64,000 bases of DNA from Rhamnusium bicolor (taxonomy: Eukaryota > Arthropoda > Insecta > Coleoptera > Cerambycidae). Each line of letters opens with the position of its first letter. The stretch's first letter is position 1. The translations under genes and the position numbers were made by a program. The notes beneath the pieces are model-generated. The model was not told the DNA's origin. It searched no databases and saw nothing but the letters and a program-made list of their open reading frames with translations. The DNA is taken from contig JANEYF010004784.1 in assembly GCA_029963845.1 (NCBI GenBank), positions 62,001 through 126,000 of the forward strand. Direction: 5' to 3'. Below are positions 12,173 to 22,519 of this stretch, in pieces.

Positions 12173-12320
12173 ATGTCAAACAAATACGAAATCTGAGTAT
12201 GTTAGGATTAATTTCGTTTAGAATAAGTCCCGTATCTCGACCGGTGATTGAACCCGAAACTCATGCGGTGAGAGGCACATATCTGTACCACCACCCCAAG
12301 TCCCAAGACTCCCAAGAAAA
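12172..12320 (-). mobile_element. tRNA-derived SINE (head)
   Basis: On the minus strand, ggtggtggtacagatatgtg resembles a degenerate Pol III A box, and cgggttcaatcaccgg carries a near-canonical B box (GGTTCAATC) at about 12245-12262. The spacing and the following gtcgagatacggg resemble tRNA-headed insect SINEs. The tRNA fold itself is degenerate, so it is not a functional tRNA gene. Confidence 0.55.
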
Positions 12321-12430
12321 GAAAAGAAAAATTAAGAGAATGCCACAAATTACAATCAGTCAGTATCTATTTTTAGGTACACCTAAAAAATTATATTTTG
12401 CATCAAGCTGAAAAGTAAAATTAAATCCCT

Positions 12431-14256
12431 ATACTAGACCAATCAAATTAAGTAAAAATCAGGCCCATTTTCACGATAATTTACAACCATTCCCGACCAA
12501 TACCATTCGATTCAGTTGTTTTTTTGAATTCTCATGGTCAATTTTGCCGTAAGTTATATGAGCAAGAATTTAATTTATAAACAATTAAAGTTGTGAAAAT
12601 GATGAAAATCGATGTTTCTAAATATTCAACTTCAAACGCTGTGAAAACAGCAACAGATAGAGAAAAATTGCTTAGAACATTTTTTTATAGAGCGTTAAAT
12701 TCTCTTCAAAAAGGCGACGAGGGTATATCTCTACGATGAATAGATAAGGCGTTACAATGAGTTAAATGTTTATTATTTTTCTACTGCGTACTGGTCAGCT
12801 GTATACGTTGTAAAAATAAGAAAATTATGAAAGATTTACGGCAAGTCTACTTTAAAATGTTCTGCGCAGGCGGCCATTACGCGGCGTACGAGTCTGTTGA
12901 TCGCGCATGCGCGTTACTTGTACAGCTGACTGATATACAGCAGAAAAATAACACCGGCACACAAAAAAAAATCAACTATTTAAAAAAAAGTTGTTTGTAC
13001 ATTTGACGCCACTTACCTCCCGACATGTATTTCGACCCGCTGAATCCGAATTTGAAGTCAGTTTGGACCATACACCCTCAAATATCGAGGAAATTGAAAA
13101 CCGTAAAAAATAGCGAAAATTGGGTGTTTCGGTAATCAAAAAAAATTTGTGGATCTAAACCAAGTCTAATTTTTATGTAGATCGATCCGCTGAATACGAA
13201 TCTAAAGTATGTTTAGACCATAAGCCGTTTTAAATCTAAGTAAATTGTAAAAACCCTCGAAAATTGCTAAAAATGGCAAAAAATTGTGATTATGTTGATG
13301 AAAAAAATTTTCATTCTGTTTATACGTCATTTTTTATAGATTTTACAATTTTTCACATTTTCAGATTCTAAACTTGTATTGTATGCATAAAAAAATACAA
13401 GAAACGTATTTAATCGTGTTTCATAGATTTTTTTCAATTTTTTCAAATGCAATTTTTTGCTATTTTATCGGTTTTTTGCGATTTTTTGAGATTTTGAGGG
13501 ATTAATGAGCCAAATATATTTCAGATTTGGATTCAGCAGATCAAATTACATAAAAATCCTCTTCGATCCGGGTCTACAAAATTTTTTCATCAACATAATC
13601 ACAATTTTTTGCCATTTTTAGCAATTTTCGAGGGTTTTTTTACAATTTACTTAGATTTAAAACGGCTTATGGTCTAAATATACTTTAGATTCGTATTCAG
13701 CGGATCTAAATACGTAAAAATTAGGCTTGGTTTAGATCCACAAATTTTTTTTTTATTACCGAAACACCCAATTTTCGCTATTTTTTACGGTTTTTCAATT
13801 TACTCGATATTTGAGGGTGTACGGTCCAAACTGACTTCAAATTCGGATTCACCGGGTCGAAATACATGTCGGGAGGTAGGTGGCGTCAAATGTACAAACA
13901 ACTTTTTTTTTGTGCCGGTGTAATAAATATTAAACTCATTGTAACGCCTTAAGTATTCATCGTAGAGATATTCCGTCGCGAACTTTTTTGAAGGGAATTT
14001 AACGCTCTATAAAAAATGTTCTGAGCAATTTTTCTCTATCTGTTGCCGTTTTCGCAGCGTTTGAAGTTGAATATTCAGAAACATCGCTTTTCATCATTTT
14101 CACAACTTTAATTGTTTATAAATTAAATTCTTGCTCATATAACGTACGGCAAAATTGACCATGAGAATTCAAAAAACATACTGAATCGAATGGTATTGGT
14201 CGGGAATGGTTGGAAATTATCGTTTTGAAAAACCCTTAATTTGACTGGTCTATACT
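12431..14256. repeat. Large foldback element (two ~700 bp inverted arms)
   Basis: The left arm (about 12431-13311) and right arm (about 13577-14256) are inverted copies over their length, from tagacca.tcaaatta at the outer edges to gatgaaaaaaatttt / aaaattttttcatc at the centre. A ~265 bp spacer separates them. Each arm is built from related sub-units of roughly 170-200 bp around 'gattc.gattcagcggatc', and a further diverged unit sits in the spacer. Arms made of sub-repeats are a property of Foldback-type elements. No protein is encoded. No target duplication could be fixed. Confidence 0.8.
12776..12948. mobile_element. MITE inserted in the left foldback arm
   Basis: This 173 bp segment is absent from the otherwise matching right arm (at about 13925). 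Its ends are inverted: tttttctactgcg...gtcagctgta against tacagctgac...cagcagaaaaa. It is flanked by TA on both sides (12774-12775, 12949-12950), consistent with a TA target duplication. The interior is GC-rich (gcgcatgcgcg). Confidence 0.7.
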
Positions 14257-14279
14257 ATTTACGCATTTAACAAATTGCC

Positions 14280-15035
14280 CAAAAATATAGATTTTAGGTT
14301 AGGTATAATGCAACTGAATCTAATGAGAACTAAAGTGAATAGGTAATAACTCAATATAGGGCAAAATTATTAAAATTTCTTGTGAGGCGTTACTGATTCT
14401 TAGAACTTACCATTAAAAGTGTTATGGAGCGTTAAGCGGAAAGTATTGCATTTTGGCTGGAGAGTGCATTTGACTTCTGCAATCATGTTATTGCCACTGT
14501 AATGGCGTTCGAATGCAATTGGCGACATTTCCGTCCAGTGTAGAGTCACTTTGGACATTGAGATTGGAAGTCGAAATGGGATAGACGAGAAAACGTATTG
14601 TCTTCGTGACTGCTTATCCAGGGGTGTACTAAATGTTTGAAATATTTGAATGAAAAATGTAATTAAAAACATCAGTTTGATTGGTAAATGAAAAACAGTT
14701 TTTAAACATTTATTCTAAATATTTTAAAAATATTGCCGGTTACATACCATATTCCGTTATTATGTATAAAAAAATTTTTATTACTTTAACTGAAATAAAT
14801 GCCAAATAACAGCTTTTGATAAAGATATGTCTGCCATGTTTTTGCCAATTTTGGGGGTAGTTTTCTGATATTAGTAGGTTTAGCAATGATTGTGGATAAA
14901 ATGAAAACAAGTGAAAAAATAGGTATATCCTAACCTTATAATGTGCAAAATTTTTTTTTAAATCAGTAAAAAAAATAACAAAACTATTAATACCCATCTT
15001 AAATAGCAGATACTATACACAGCGTGTTTTCCAAG
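14280..15035. other. Spacer, no gene seen
   Basis: Open frames here (14400-14672 and 14740-14997, minus strand) show no family motifs and use non-ATG starts or low-complexity sequence. Confidence 0.4.
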
Positions 15036-15039
15036 TACA

Positions 15040-15240
15040 TATCAACAATTCAGAAAACGATACCTCCAGTTATTTCATGACAACAAGTTAATATAAATAT
15101 GTGGCCCAAAACGACCATTGCCGAGATACAGAGTGTTGAATGTATCTCCTACAAACAACATTTTTTAGAATATTTACATATTGAAATGAAACTCGTTACA
15201 CTTATTGAGTTTTAGATTAACATTATCTTGATTAATAATT
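15040..15240. repeat. Possible Tc1-type repeat edge
   Basis: It contains cagcgtgttttccaagtac and ccgagatacagagtgttga, phrases typical of the ends of insect DDE elements. The extent is uncertain and no coding sequence belongs to it. Confidence 0.25.
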
Positions 15241-15254
15241 TAATAATTTAATAA

Positions 15255-16045
15255 TTTTAAACATTACTAGTGATCCAATCATCAAAAATAATATTCATAC
15301 CAGCCACTTTGGCTACAATTAAATCGGGTTGAATAAAATTTTTTGTTTTATATACAACATAGCAAGGTAGCATATTTCCATCAGCAGAGACCACAAACAT
15401 GACTGAAACAGCTGATTTAGTAGAATTAATTACCCTTTCGGTGTATTTGCAATCTGTTTTGGAAATGATTTTTGATCGATCTGGATCATTACTCAGATTA
15501 GTTTTATCATAGTTTACGATATTACTTTAAGGTATCCTATCAATGATTCTCTGTAAATTTACAAAAAAATTATTAATAATTTTAGAGCAAACCTTTGCCC
15601 TAGACCGCTTAATATTTTGGCAAAATCTTTCCGCAAATTTGTCTTTATGGCGAATTATAAAACATTTTGCGAAATGGTATCCTGGCATATTGCCTTTAAA
15701 TTTTGGTACTGTTTTTCCGATGGCGTCCAAATATCCTTTCACTATCACATGTAAGTCATATAAGTCTATGGGATAACTCCAATCTGCATATAATTTTTCT
15801 ACAATTTCAGCCTCCTCGTTACTTGAAAGGGTAGTAGGTCCTCCCTGCTTCTTGAGATTCCTATTTTTTAAATGTCTTTGCAGTACGGAGTACGGGTTTG
15901 AAAAAAAATCCCTGGATGCGTCCCTGATACTGACCCCTCTCTTCCAACTGTATTACGGGCTGTCCTATGATGTCATCACCATACTTCTTATATCTTTTCG
16001 CACGTGGTTCCGGTTTATAAACTCGCGGCATGAAGACCCGATTCA
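15255..16045 (-). pseudogene. Pogo/Jerky-type (DDE_1) transposase relic
   Basis: The minus strand begins MPRVYKPEPRAKRYKKYGDD at 16024 (upstream codons MNRVF), the N-terminal start of insect Jerky/pogo-like transposases whose psq-type helix-turn-helix follows. After a decayed stretch it resumes with VKGYLDAIGKTVPKFKGNMP, then FCQNIKRSRAKVCSKIINNF, and after a stop VNYDKTNLSNDPDRSKII. This last block corresponds to the YDETNLSDDPG strand holding the first catalytic aspartate, though here E has become K. It ends with SVMFVVSADGNMLPCYVVYK. The C-terminal catalytic residues are missing. Multiple stops and shifts make it non-functional. Confidence 0.75.
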
Positions 16046-16429
16046 CCCTGCTAAATTCGAATTAGCTAATCTAAAACGTAAGATTATCGATTCAGAGAAA
16101 AACGATAACACCAGCAAAAACCTGATTAGGTGGGTTTTTAAGCGGGTCTTACCTTAAATTTTCCTGATAACAATTTTTTTTATATTCTCTTATTCAGTTT
16201 TAGTACCTATTTCGCACACTTGTACATAGCTAACTAGGACTATTATTATCGATTGAAGTCAAGGTCACTAATATGACATAGGATAGAGTTAAGGTTCTTT
16301 GGTCACAGGGCGCGTTCATAAATTAGCTGTAATGACGCACTATTCAGTTGTACTAGGTTAAAGTTTTATTTGAACTTTCGATCCTATTCAATGACACTAT
16401 TCATCCCATTTTACGGTAATCAACATTTT

Positions 16430-17065
16430 TCTTTTTCTTGTACGCCCACGAAATGTTAGCAAATAATCCGCAGATTCTACGTCTGATTCTCTTCATCGAT
16501 GAAGCAAACTTTTTGAGAAATGCTATCATGAATGTTATTAATAATCATATATGGGCCGGAGAGAAACCATATGAAATAGTTGAGAAATATTATCCGTATC
16601 AATTTTTGTGAACATATGGGCTGAAATGTTATTGATTTACTCATTGGCACCTACTTTTACACGCATCCATGACTCACCGGTGAATTATATCAGATGTTTC
16701 TGAAAGAGGAACTGCCTAGTATGCTGAGTGATCTGCCGATAATAAATGGTTTATGCATTATGGTGTTCCCAGTCACACTTTAATTTTATTGCGCGTCAAT
16801 TTTGGATATAGTGTATCTTCTGTAGGAGGACCACAGTTATGGACTTTTCATAATCAGATCGTGGACACAAAAAGATTGGAGGTCTGCGAAACCGGATTAA
16901 TACAAAATATTTTAAGCATTTTTGAAATTGTTGCCCTGTCTGTGAGGAGAAGGATGGATTCATATATCATGGTACCAAAGGACATTTCCAGCAGTTTTGT
17001 GGATATTCCATTTTTATGTTGTTGGTTCAACAATCAACCATTTGCAGATCCACACCTTTTATTCT
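16430..17065 (+). pseudogene. DUF4817/DDE_3-type transposase relic
   Basis: The plus strand reads MLANNPQILRLILFIDEANF (first catalytic D in FIDEA), NNHIWAGEKPYEIVEKYYPY, then after stops and shifts HFNFIARQFW, a degraded WP.RSPDLNP block at about 16825, and the C-terminal SVRRRMDSYIMVPKDISSSF. The order is that of the DDE_3 (Tc1/mariner-type) transposases that commonly carry an N-terminal DUF4817 in insects. The N-terminal DNA-binding part is missing. At least four frame breaks are present. Confidence 0.75.
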
Positions 17066-17159
17066 TTTTTCTCATATTCCTCGAGCACAATACACTTTAT
17101 CGAGATACATTAAGAGGACCTTTCTGGATTAGCGTAGAATAGGCCACTTGCACTTGCCG

Positions 17160-17504
17160 GATTTTTAAATTAATTCATATATTTTAAGATGGTCTTACTA
17201 AACGTTAGTTATTACTAAATCTATTTTTATTATTTCTACGTGCACGAAAAAAATCTAAACTATTTTTAAGACTATTATTCTTAAATTAAGACATTATTGT
17301 ACTTATATATCCGCAAGAATAGATATTTTTCCATCAAGAAAAACGTTATTCTTAAAAGTCATTATCTTAGTGTCTTTCTCTTAATAATAACTAATTATTA
17401 ACTTTAGAATAATGGTTCTACTTCAGCTAAGAGGAAGTTTCGAAAAAATAATCAATACTAACTTATACTTAATTTAAAATTCCATTTATTCAGTTCAAAA
17501 GTAG
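17160..17504. other. AT-rich spacer
   Basis: Short related pieces such as aagactattattcttaaatt and cgttattcttaaaagtcatt recur, but no gene or defined element is visible. Confidence 0.4.
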
Positions 17505-18170
17505 AGATTATTGCGATCTGTTACATTTAACACTTAATGTAAGAAATGTGTCATTTCGTTCAACAACTGTGTTATTTAAACAAAACTGATGAATTACTTG
17601 AATCAATAAATATTTGATGTTGACTGAAATCTTTTCTTTCTTGATTTAATATTGCGATTTATTAAATTTACAACTTGATGTAAGAATAAATTTCAGTTCA
17701 TTCAACAATAATTGTATTATTTAAATAAAACTTTTTTTCCTTTTCTTTTTTTGGAACTTACTACCACATGAATAATTTTTCGTTATCTAAAAAATATAGT
17801 CAGTTACCCAGTAGTGTTACTGGAAAAATAAACCTCTGCACTTGTGATTTTACATTAAAAAATTAATGAGAGGGTGTTTTTTGAAACGTTAAACATTATT
17901 ATTTTTTTTGTTTCATATTAGTTGTCAAAGAACAGCCTCTGGCTAATCTTTTGACGTAAAGTCACAAGCGCAGAGGTTTATTTTTCCAGTAACATACTGG
18001 GTAACTAACTATATTTTTTAGATAACGAAGAATTATTCATGTGGTAGTAAATCCCAAAAAATAAAAGGGAAAAATTTAGAGAATGCCACAAATAACGTTC
18101 AGACAATATTTAAATAAAACTGATAAATTATTTGCATCAAATTTGCATTTCGGGAATTGACTAAGGGCTT
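17505..18170. repeat. ~140 bp tandem repeat interrupted by a palindromic element
   Basis: Units begin near 17510 (ttgcgatctgttacattta) and 17652 (ttgcgatttattaaattta). The end of a unit (tatttaaataaaac) recurs at 17719-17732 and again at 18099-18113 after the palindromic insertion. The phrase ttgaatcaataaatatttg / ttgcatcaaatttgcattt links the first and last units. It is a small diverged minisatellite of about two and a half units. Confidence 0.5.
17732..18076. mobile_element. Palindromic MITE with ~110-130 bp inverted ends
   Basis: The left arm (17732-17860) and right arm (17955-18076) are inverted: ctaccacatgaataattttt...ataaacctctgc versus gcagaggtttat...aattattcatgtggtag. A ~95 bp unique loop lies between. 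No coding sequence. It sits inside the tandem repeat, with atttaaataaaac on both sides; this could be repeat structure rather than a target duplication. Confidence 0.75.
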
Positions 18171-18229
18171 TTCAGAATTAGAAGAAGTTTTTATGAAGAA
18201 TGACGTTTTATTAAGAAACCAAAAACAAA

Positions 18230-18660
18230 AAATTTTACAAGTATAAGTGCATTCATGAACACACTATATATGAGTCTTCAAATTTACTACAGGAAGGCAC
18301 ATTATTTCTTTATGTGCTTTCATGTGTTTTATGAATTTTATTCTCTTTCCGATTTGAGGAACAAGTTTTATGATCTGTTCTTTTGAAATTTCTAGTAAGT
18401 TGTCCAATGTTAGTTATATTTCTTGACCTACAAAACAATTATTTATGTTATTAAAATATAAATAATTTAAACAAATCATTATAGCTAACTATATAATAGA
18501 AAAGTATGCTCGAACTTTCAAACAGGTATGGCATAACAAGTTTTGTACATATGAAACCGAAATTTTTAAGTCTATTTAAATATTCACAAAATTTACATGC
18601 ATATATACAAACTGTAATGACTTCAGAAAGTCATTGATTAATAATGTTATATATAGGTAC
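18230..18660. other. Spacer, no gene seen
   Basis: AT-rich, no recognisable coding or repeat motif. Confidence 0.4.
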
Positions 18661-18664
18661 ACAT

Positions 18665-19861
18665 CAAGGTACATGACTGGTAAGTCGCCGTATTCCTTTC
18701 AAGGGATGTTAGTAGAGCTCATTTGCAACTGATTTAACAATAATATGCATGATGCAAAACCTAACAATTTTCGAGATATTTTATTGTTATTATTTTTTTT
18801 AGAAACTTCCCTTGCCCTCGTGTGTTTAATAAACATGTGTCATCGCTTAAACGGAGATTTCTCACTCAAAAAATAAGGCAAATAGTTACTATCAACATGG
18901 GTCCATTGCTGTTTCGTACTTAAAATGCAGAATATTGAAGTTTTATTATTAATTCGGTTAATTTTGTAAAGAAAATATGTACACCACTGACTTCTTTAGT
19001 TTTAAATGGCATAGTTATGTAGACAGTTAATTGCTGAAAATAAGTCACCTCTTGATTTTTGTTAGATTTAGATTTCGTGTAGGAGATAAATGCAATTTTT
19101 TATGTAGTTTACTTAACGGAATTATTATTTTTTTCTAATAGACTTAAAAAGACTTTAAAAATTGCATTTATCTTCTACATGATGCCGATATCTAAAAAAA
19201 CGTCAAGAGGTGAAATTTTTTTCGACAATTAACTTTCTACATAATAGGGCCATCAAAAACTAAAAAAATCAGCGACATATATTTTTTACAATTAACGCAA
19301 AGAAAAATAAAACTTCAATATCTCAGAAACCAAGCAAAAATGGACCTATGTTGATAGGAATAAGGTATATTTGTTTTATTCTTGATTGTAGAATCTCCGT
19401 CTAAGCGATGGCACATGTTTTTTCAAAACACCCTGTATCTCTATAATTTGAACAATGGACGCTCTACCTGTACCTAGTATTTTTTGTATTATTTGTGGTA
19501 AAATACAGTTTTTAAAACTTCATATAAACCTCACTCGAAAAGTAGAGAAATTTTTAAATAATTTGCACGTTTAATGCATTTTCAAGTTTTAAAAATAAAT
19601 TCCTATGAATGTATGTATGTATTTGGGTTGAAATTTTTTCACAAATGTAGTTTTTAGCTCATTTTTTTATCTTATTAAAGTATTTAACCTAATACATAAC
19701 TATGTAAACAAATGCTGGGAACTGAAATATTAAAAGAAAGTTTTATTATTTTTTTATTTTAAAAATAAAATATCCCAAAAACTATTAGATCTCTAAATCA
19801 ATTGCAAATGAGTTCTACTAACCCACCCTCAAAGGAATAAGTCGATTTACCAGTCACCCTG
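18665..19861. mobile_element. Non-autonomous TIR element (outer), host of a nested foldback
   Basis: The ends are inverted for about 130 bp: gactggtaagtcgccgtatt at 18675 against aataagtcgatttaccagtc at 19837-19856. The arms continue through agtagagctcatttgcaact and its inverse agttctactaaccc. The right tip reads cagtcaccctg then TA, a Tc1-like edge. The left tip carries a small insertion (aaggtacatgactgg). The interior holds the nested element at 18812-19435 and AT-rich filler. No coding sequence. Confidence 0.65.
18812..19435. mobile_element. Foldback element nested in the outer TIR element
   Basis: Near-palindrome centred close to 19110. The left arm has catgtgtcatcgcttaaacg and tcacctcttgatttttgtta. 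The right arm has the inverses cgtctaagcgatggcacatg and aaacgtcaagaggtga. Together the arms span almost the entire 620 bp. The right tip is aaaacaccctgTA. The outer element resumes on both sides, which fixes the order: outer first, inner second. Confidence 0.65.
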
Positions 19862-20089
19862 TATGTATATTGTATAATAAAACGCCACTACAATAAAAAT
19901 GCAGATCTTGACTATAGATTGTATATAATACACAAGCAAAAATTATCAAAAAGGAAAATTGCGAAATCTATATACAACCATTAAACTTCAGATGAATACC
20001 TTTTCACCTACAATATAGTGACATTGTGTATTCATTTCTTGTAAAGTATAACGCAATTAAAATAGCAGTAAAACCAGAATTATTAAACT

Positions 20090-20191
20090 TACCTTCTGAT
20101 ATTGAAATTAAGGACTCCAATTTCCAACTTGCTAATAGCTCTTCCATCGTAGACTCATTAACTTCTATTTGACAGTTCATAATGTTCATAT
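20090..20191 (-). CDS. Candidate first coding exon, SAM-domain-like
   Basis: The minus strand has ATG near 20183 and reads MNIMNCQIEVNESTMEELLA, then SWKLESLISISEG, followed directly by a consensus splice donor (cagaag/gtaagttta) at about 20091. The phrase ELL.SWKLESLI resembles the first helix of SAM domains found in insect repeat-associated and host proteins. I cannot find a convincing downstream exon before 18.6 kb, where nested elements begin. It may be the 5' exon of a host gene running leftward, or of a mobile element. The call rests on the open frame, donor and one weak motif only. Confidence 0.3.
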
Positions 20192-20209
20192 ACTTCTTTA
20201 TCAAGTGTA

Positions 20210-22060
20210 ACTTTACAAATATAAATTATTTCATAATAATCCAAGATCTATGAACAAAGTACAGCACACACAATTCGATGCGTAGTACGTAAGGTATGTC
20301 GTCTTTGTTTGGCAAAGGCATAGCTTTATACCTCCCACCATTGCGCGATTCACTTGTATCAACATTAGAACACTTCACATTGAGTTTAGCAAGTATTCAA
20401 TAAAGGATAACAGTTATTGGATTAATAGTATGTATAATTCTTCCAGCAAAGTTGTTTGTAGTTTTATTCCAAGAGTAGTATTTTTATGTCAAGAAAAACC
20501 TTTAAATAAGAATTTACTTCAAAATGTCCTTATACTTACTCTCACGGTTAACAGTACTCGAAAGAAGTGTACTATTTGGAGTATATTTAATACATACTTA
20601 TACTTCGAAGGAATCAAACTTATATTGACTTAAAGACTAGCCCTAATCAAACTCTACAATATATCTGTTCTTGGTTTACAATTCATATATTATTGAAACA
20701 ATAATAATTTATTATGCCAATTAATATTTTTCTAGTGACAAGTATAAAAATTCAAGAGTAATCGATTACTTTGATATAGAATAGTTTTATTTCCGTATGG
20801 AAAATCAATAAATTACTGATTCAACGTGCGTGTCTGAGAACGTTCCCCGATTGGTGCGACGTCATCTGTTAGCACATCTTCGCGTGGTGAACGGTACGAT
20901 ATGTAGTTCGTGCATTAATTAAGTGCGGGTGGTTGTTTCCTAAAACTATACACTTGTCTCCGGTCTGCAATGTTTAAGCAGACATAATATTATACTATAC
21001 ACACCTACTGAAACATTCCCAAACAACCATTATTAGATATGTGCAAGAATTCTATATACACCCTGTACATAATTACAAAAATTATTCTTCAACGTCCCTT
21101 CATCATTTTCTAATAAAAACTGTTTGAATTTGAAATTAAAATCCATTTAAATATTAACATTTGCTAAAAAGGAATCTCACCCAAAAAGGATAATTAATTG
21201 ACAATTTTCTGCCGTAGCACAAAATTTCATGATGAAAAATATCTTCTCTAATGCCCTCAAATAACATAGAAAAATAAGAAAAATCATTCGAAACCCAGGA
21301 TCCCTCTTGTTATATTTTACACATATTATTTTTTATTGCTTTTGTATATTTATTTTTAATATTATTATTTTTTTTATTTATATTTTATTGCTCACATCAA
21401 AATGGTTCTCGTATGCAAAAATCCTTCTTGTTTTCGAAAACTCCTCCAAATCCCGTTCAACCATCTTTAAATGCACTTTTCTCCATTATTACCAGAGCTA
21501 GCCCTCACAAAATAATAAAAATATAATATAATTGTAAATAGCATTAACAATAAGTGGAGCTGAAATTTCTCCAAGATACAATTAATATACTAAATTTCCT
21601 ATTACGCAACGGGCCGCCAGCAACAAAAAAATTAGTTTATAATGAGCGGCAATGGTAGCCACGCACTCCGGCCAACTAGTCGGCGGGGGAGTGGGCAAGA
21701 AGGGTGGTAATTTCTAACTGAGTGCACTGGGAAGATATTAACTGATAAAGAGAAAAAAAAGTTAAATATAATATATCAGTAGCTATTTAATAATAATTAA
21801 AAAAAGGAAGTATAACACGTTACAATATAGACACAGCAAAATGGTTAACGTTATGACGTATTATAATATTTAAACAAATTACAAGTGTAAGTTTTCTCGA
21901 GAGAAATACTAGGAGTTTACCAGAACAGTTTAGGGTACATAATAATGTAAAAATAAAGTTCTGTAGGCCGAATGTGATCACCTTCGTCGCTACCCAGTTA
22001 TTATATAATATACACTGTTCTTCTTTTGTATAGGGACAATACTAGATAAAATATTCGTAT
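20210..22060. other. Spacer with GC-richer patches, no gene assigned
   Basis: Mostly AT-rich. GC-richer patches occur at about 20845-20930 and 21600-21710 (acgggccgccagc...cggcgggggagtg). Short plus-strand frames (20430-20633, 21307-21501) show no family motifs; the second is hydrophobic, low-complexity I/F/Y-rich sequence. Confidence 0.4.
20845..20885 (-). promoter_or_regulatory. Possible promoter-like cluster (CCAAT and CRE-like sites)
   Basis: On the minus strand, gatgacgtcgcaccaatcgg contains a TGACGTC CRE-like core and a CCAAT box 5 bp apart, in a GC-richer patch about 660 bp upstream of the candidate first exon at 20191. The motifs are short and common by chance, so this is only suggestive. 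Confidence 0.2.
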
Positions 22061-22063
22061 ATA

Positions 22064-22210
22064 TTCCCACGACACCCAAAAAATAAAGTGGTAGCTACAT
22101 AAAATATTATTTAAAATATGATAATAGATTTTCAGATAGTATGTATTCTTACGACACAAAAAAAATTGTAGCTACATAAAATATTATTTAAAATATAATC
22201 GCAGATTTTC
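22064..22210. repeat. Two-unit direct tandem repeat (~75 bp)
   Basis: The phrase gtagctacataaaatattat followed by ttaaaatat occurs twice, at about 22092 and 22171. It is preceded by cacgacac / tacgacac and followed by agattttc in both copies. Confidence 0.75.
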
Positions 22211-22442
22211 CAGATAATCGGTTAAAATCAAATTTATACATGTTGTTAGCACTTATTTGGGGTCCTACAGCAAGAAGGGCGTTTTCTCCAGGCCACGACG
22301 AGGATAGAATAAAATATACTCGTATAAATAAAATACTTCATAAAAGTCTTACTAAGACCTTACGAAAAGCCCTGAAAAGACAAGAATAACAAACATTACA
22401 TCACATAAAGGACAACCATAATGCCAATACTCACTTCTGCAC

Positions 22443-22510
22443 CCTGTAGAAGGCTTCTCGAATATATCTCTTGTTCGAGGGTTGATTTTCTTTATGAACC
22501 ACCTGCAAGA
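22443..22510 (-). CDS. Candidate 68-nt internal exon
   Basis: The minus strand shows a polypyrimidine tract and acceptor (ttactttcttgcag), a 68 nt segment, and a consensus donor (gaa/gtgagtattg). The segment is open in two frames. One reads VVHKENQPSNKRYIREAFYR then VQ. The other reads WFIKKINPRTRDIFEKPSTG then CR. It is GC-richer than its flanks. No family is recognised and no convincing partner exon was found within the window, so a host gene with distant exons is only one possibility. Confidence 0.3.
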
Positions 22511-22519
22511 AAGTAAAGG

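Noticed and set aside
12240..12310. Possible tRNA gene on the minus strand
   Set aside because: Only the B box and T-arm are convincing; the A box is degenerate and the acceptor stem is absent.
21307..21501. Plus-strand frame with possible membrane segments
   Set aside because: The I/F/Y-rich composition is what AT-rich DNA gives by chance; no supporting context.
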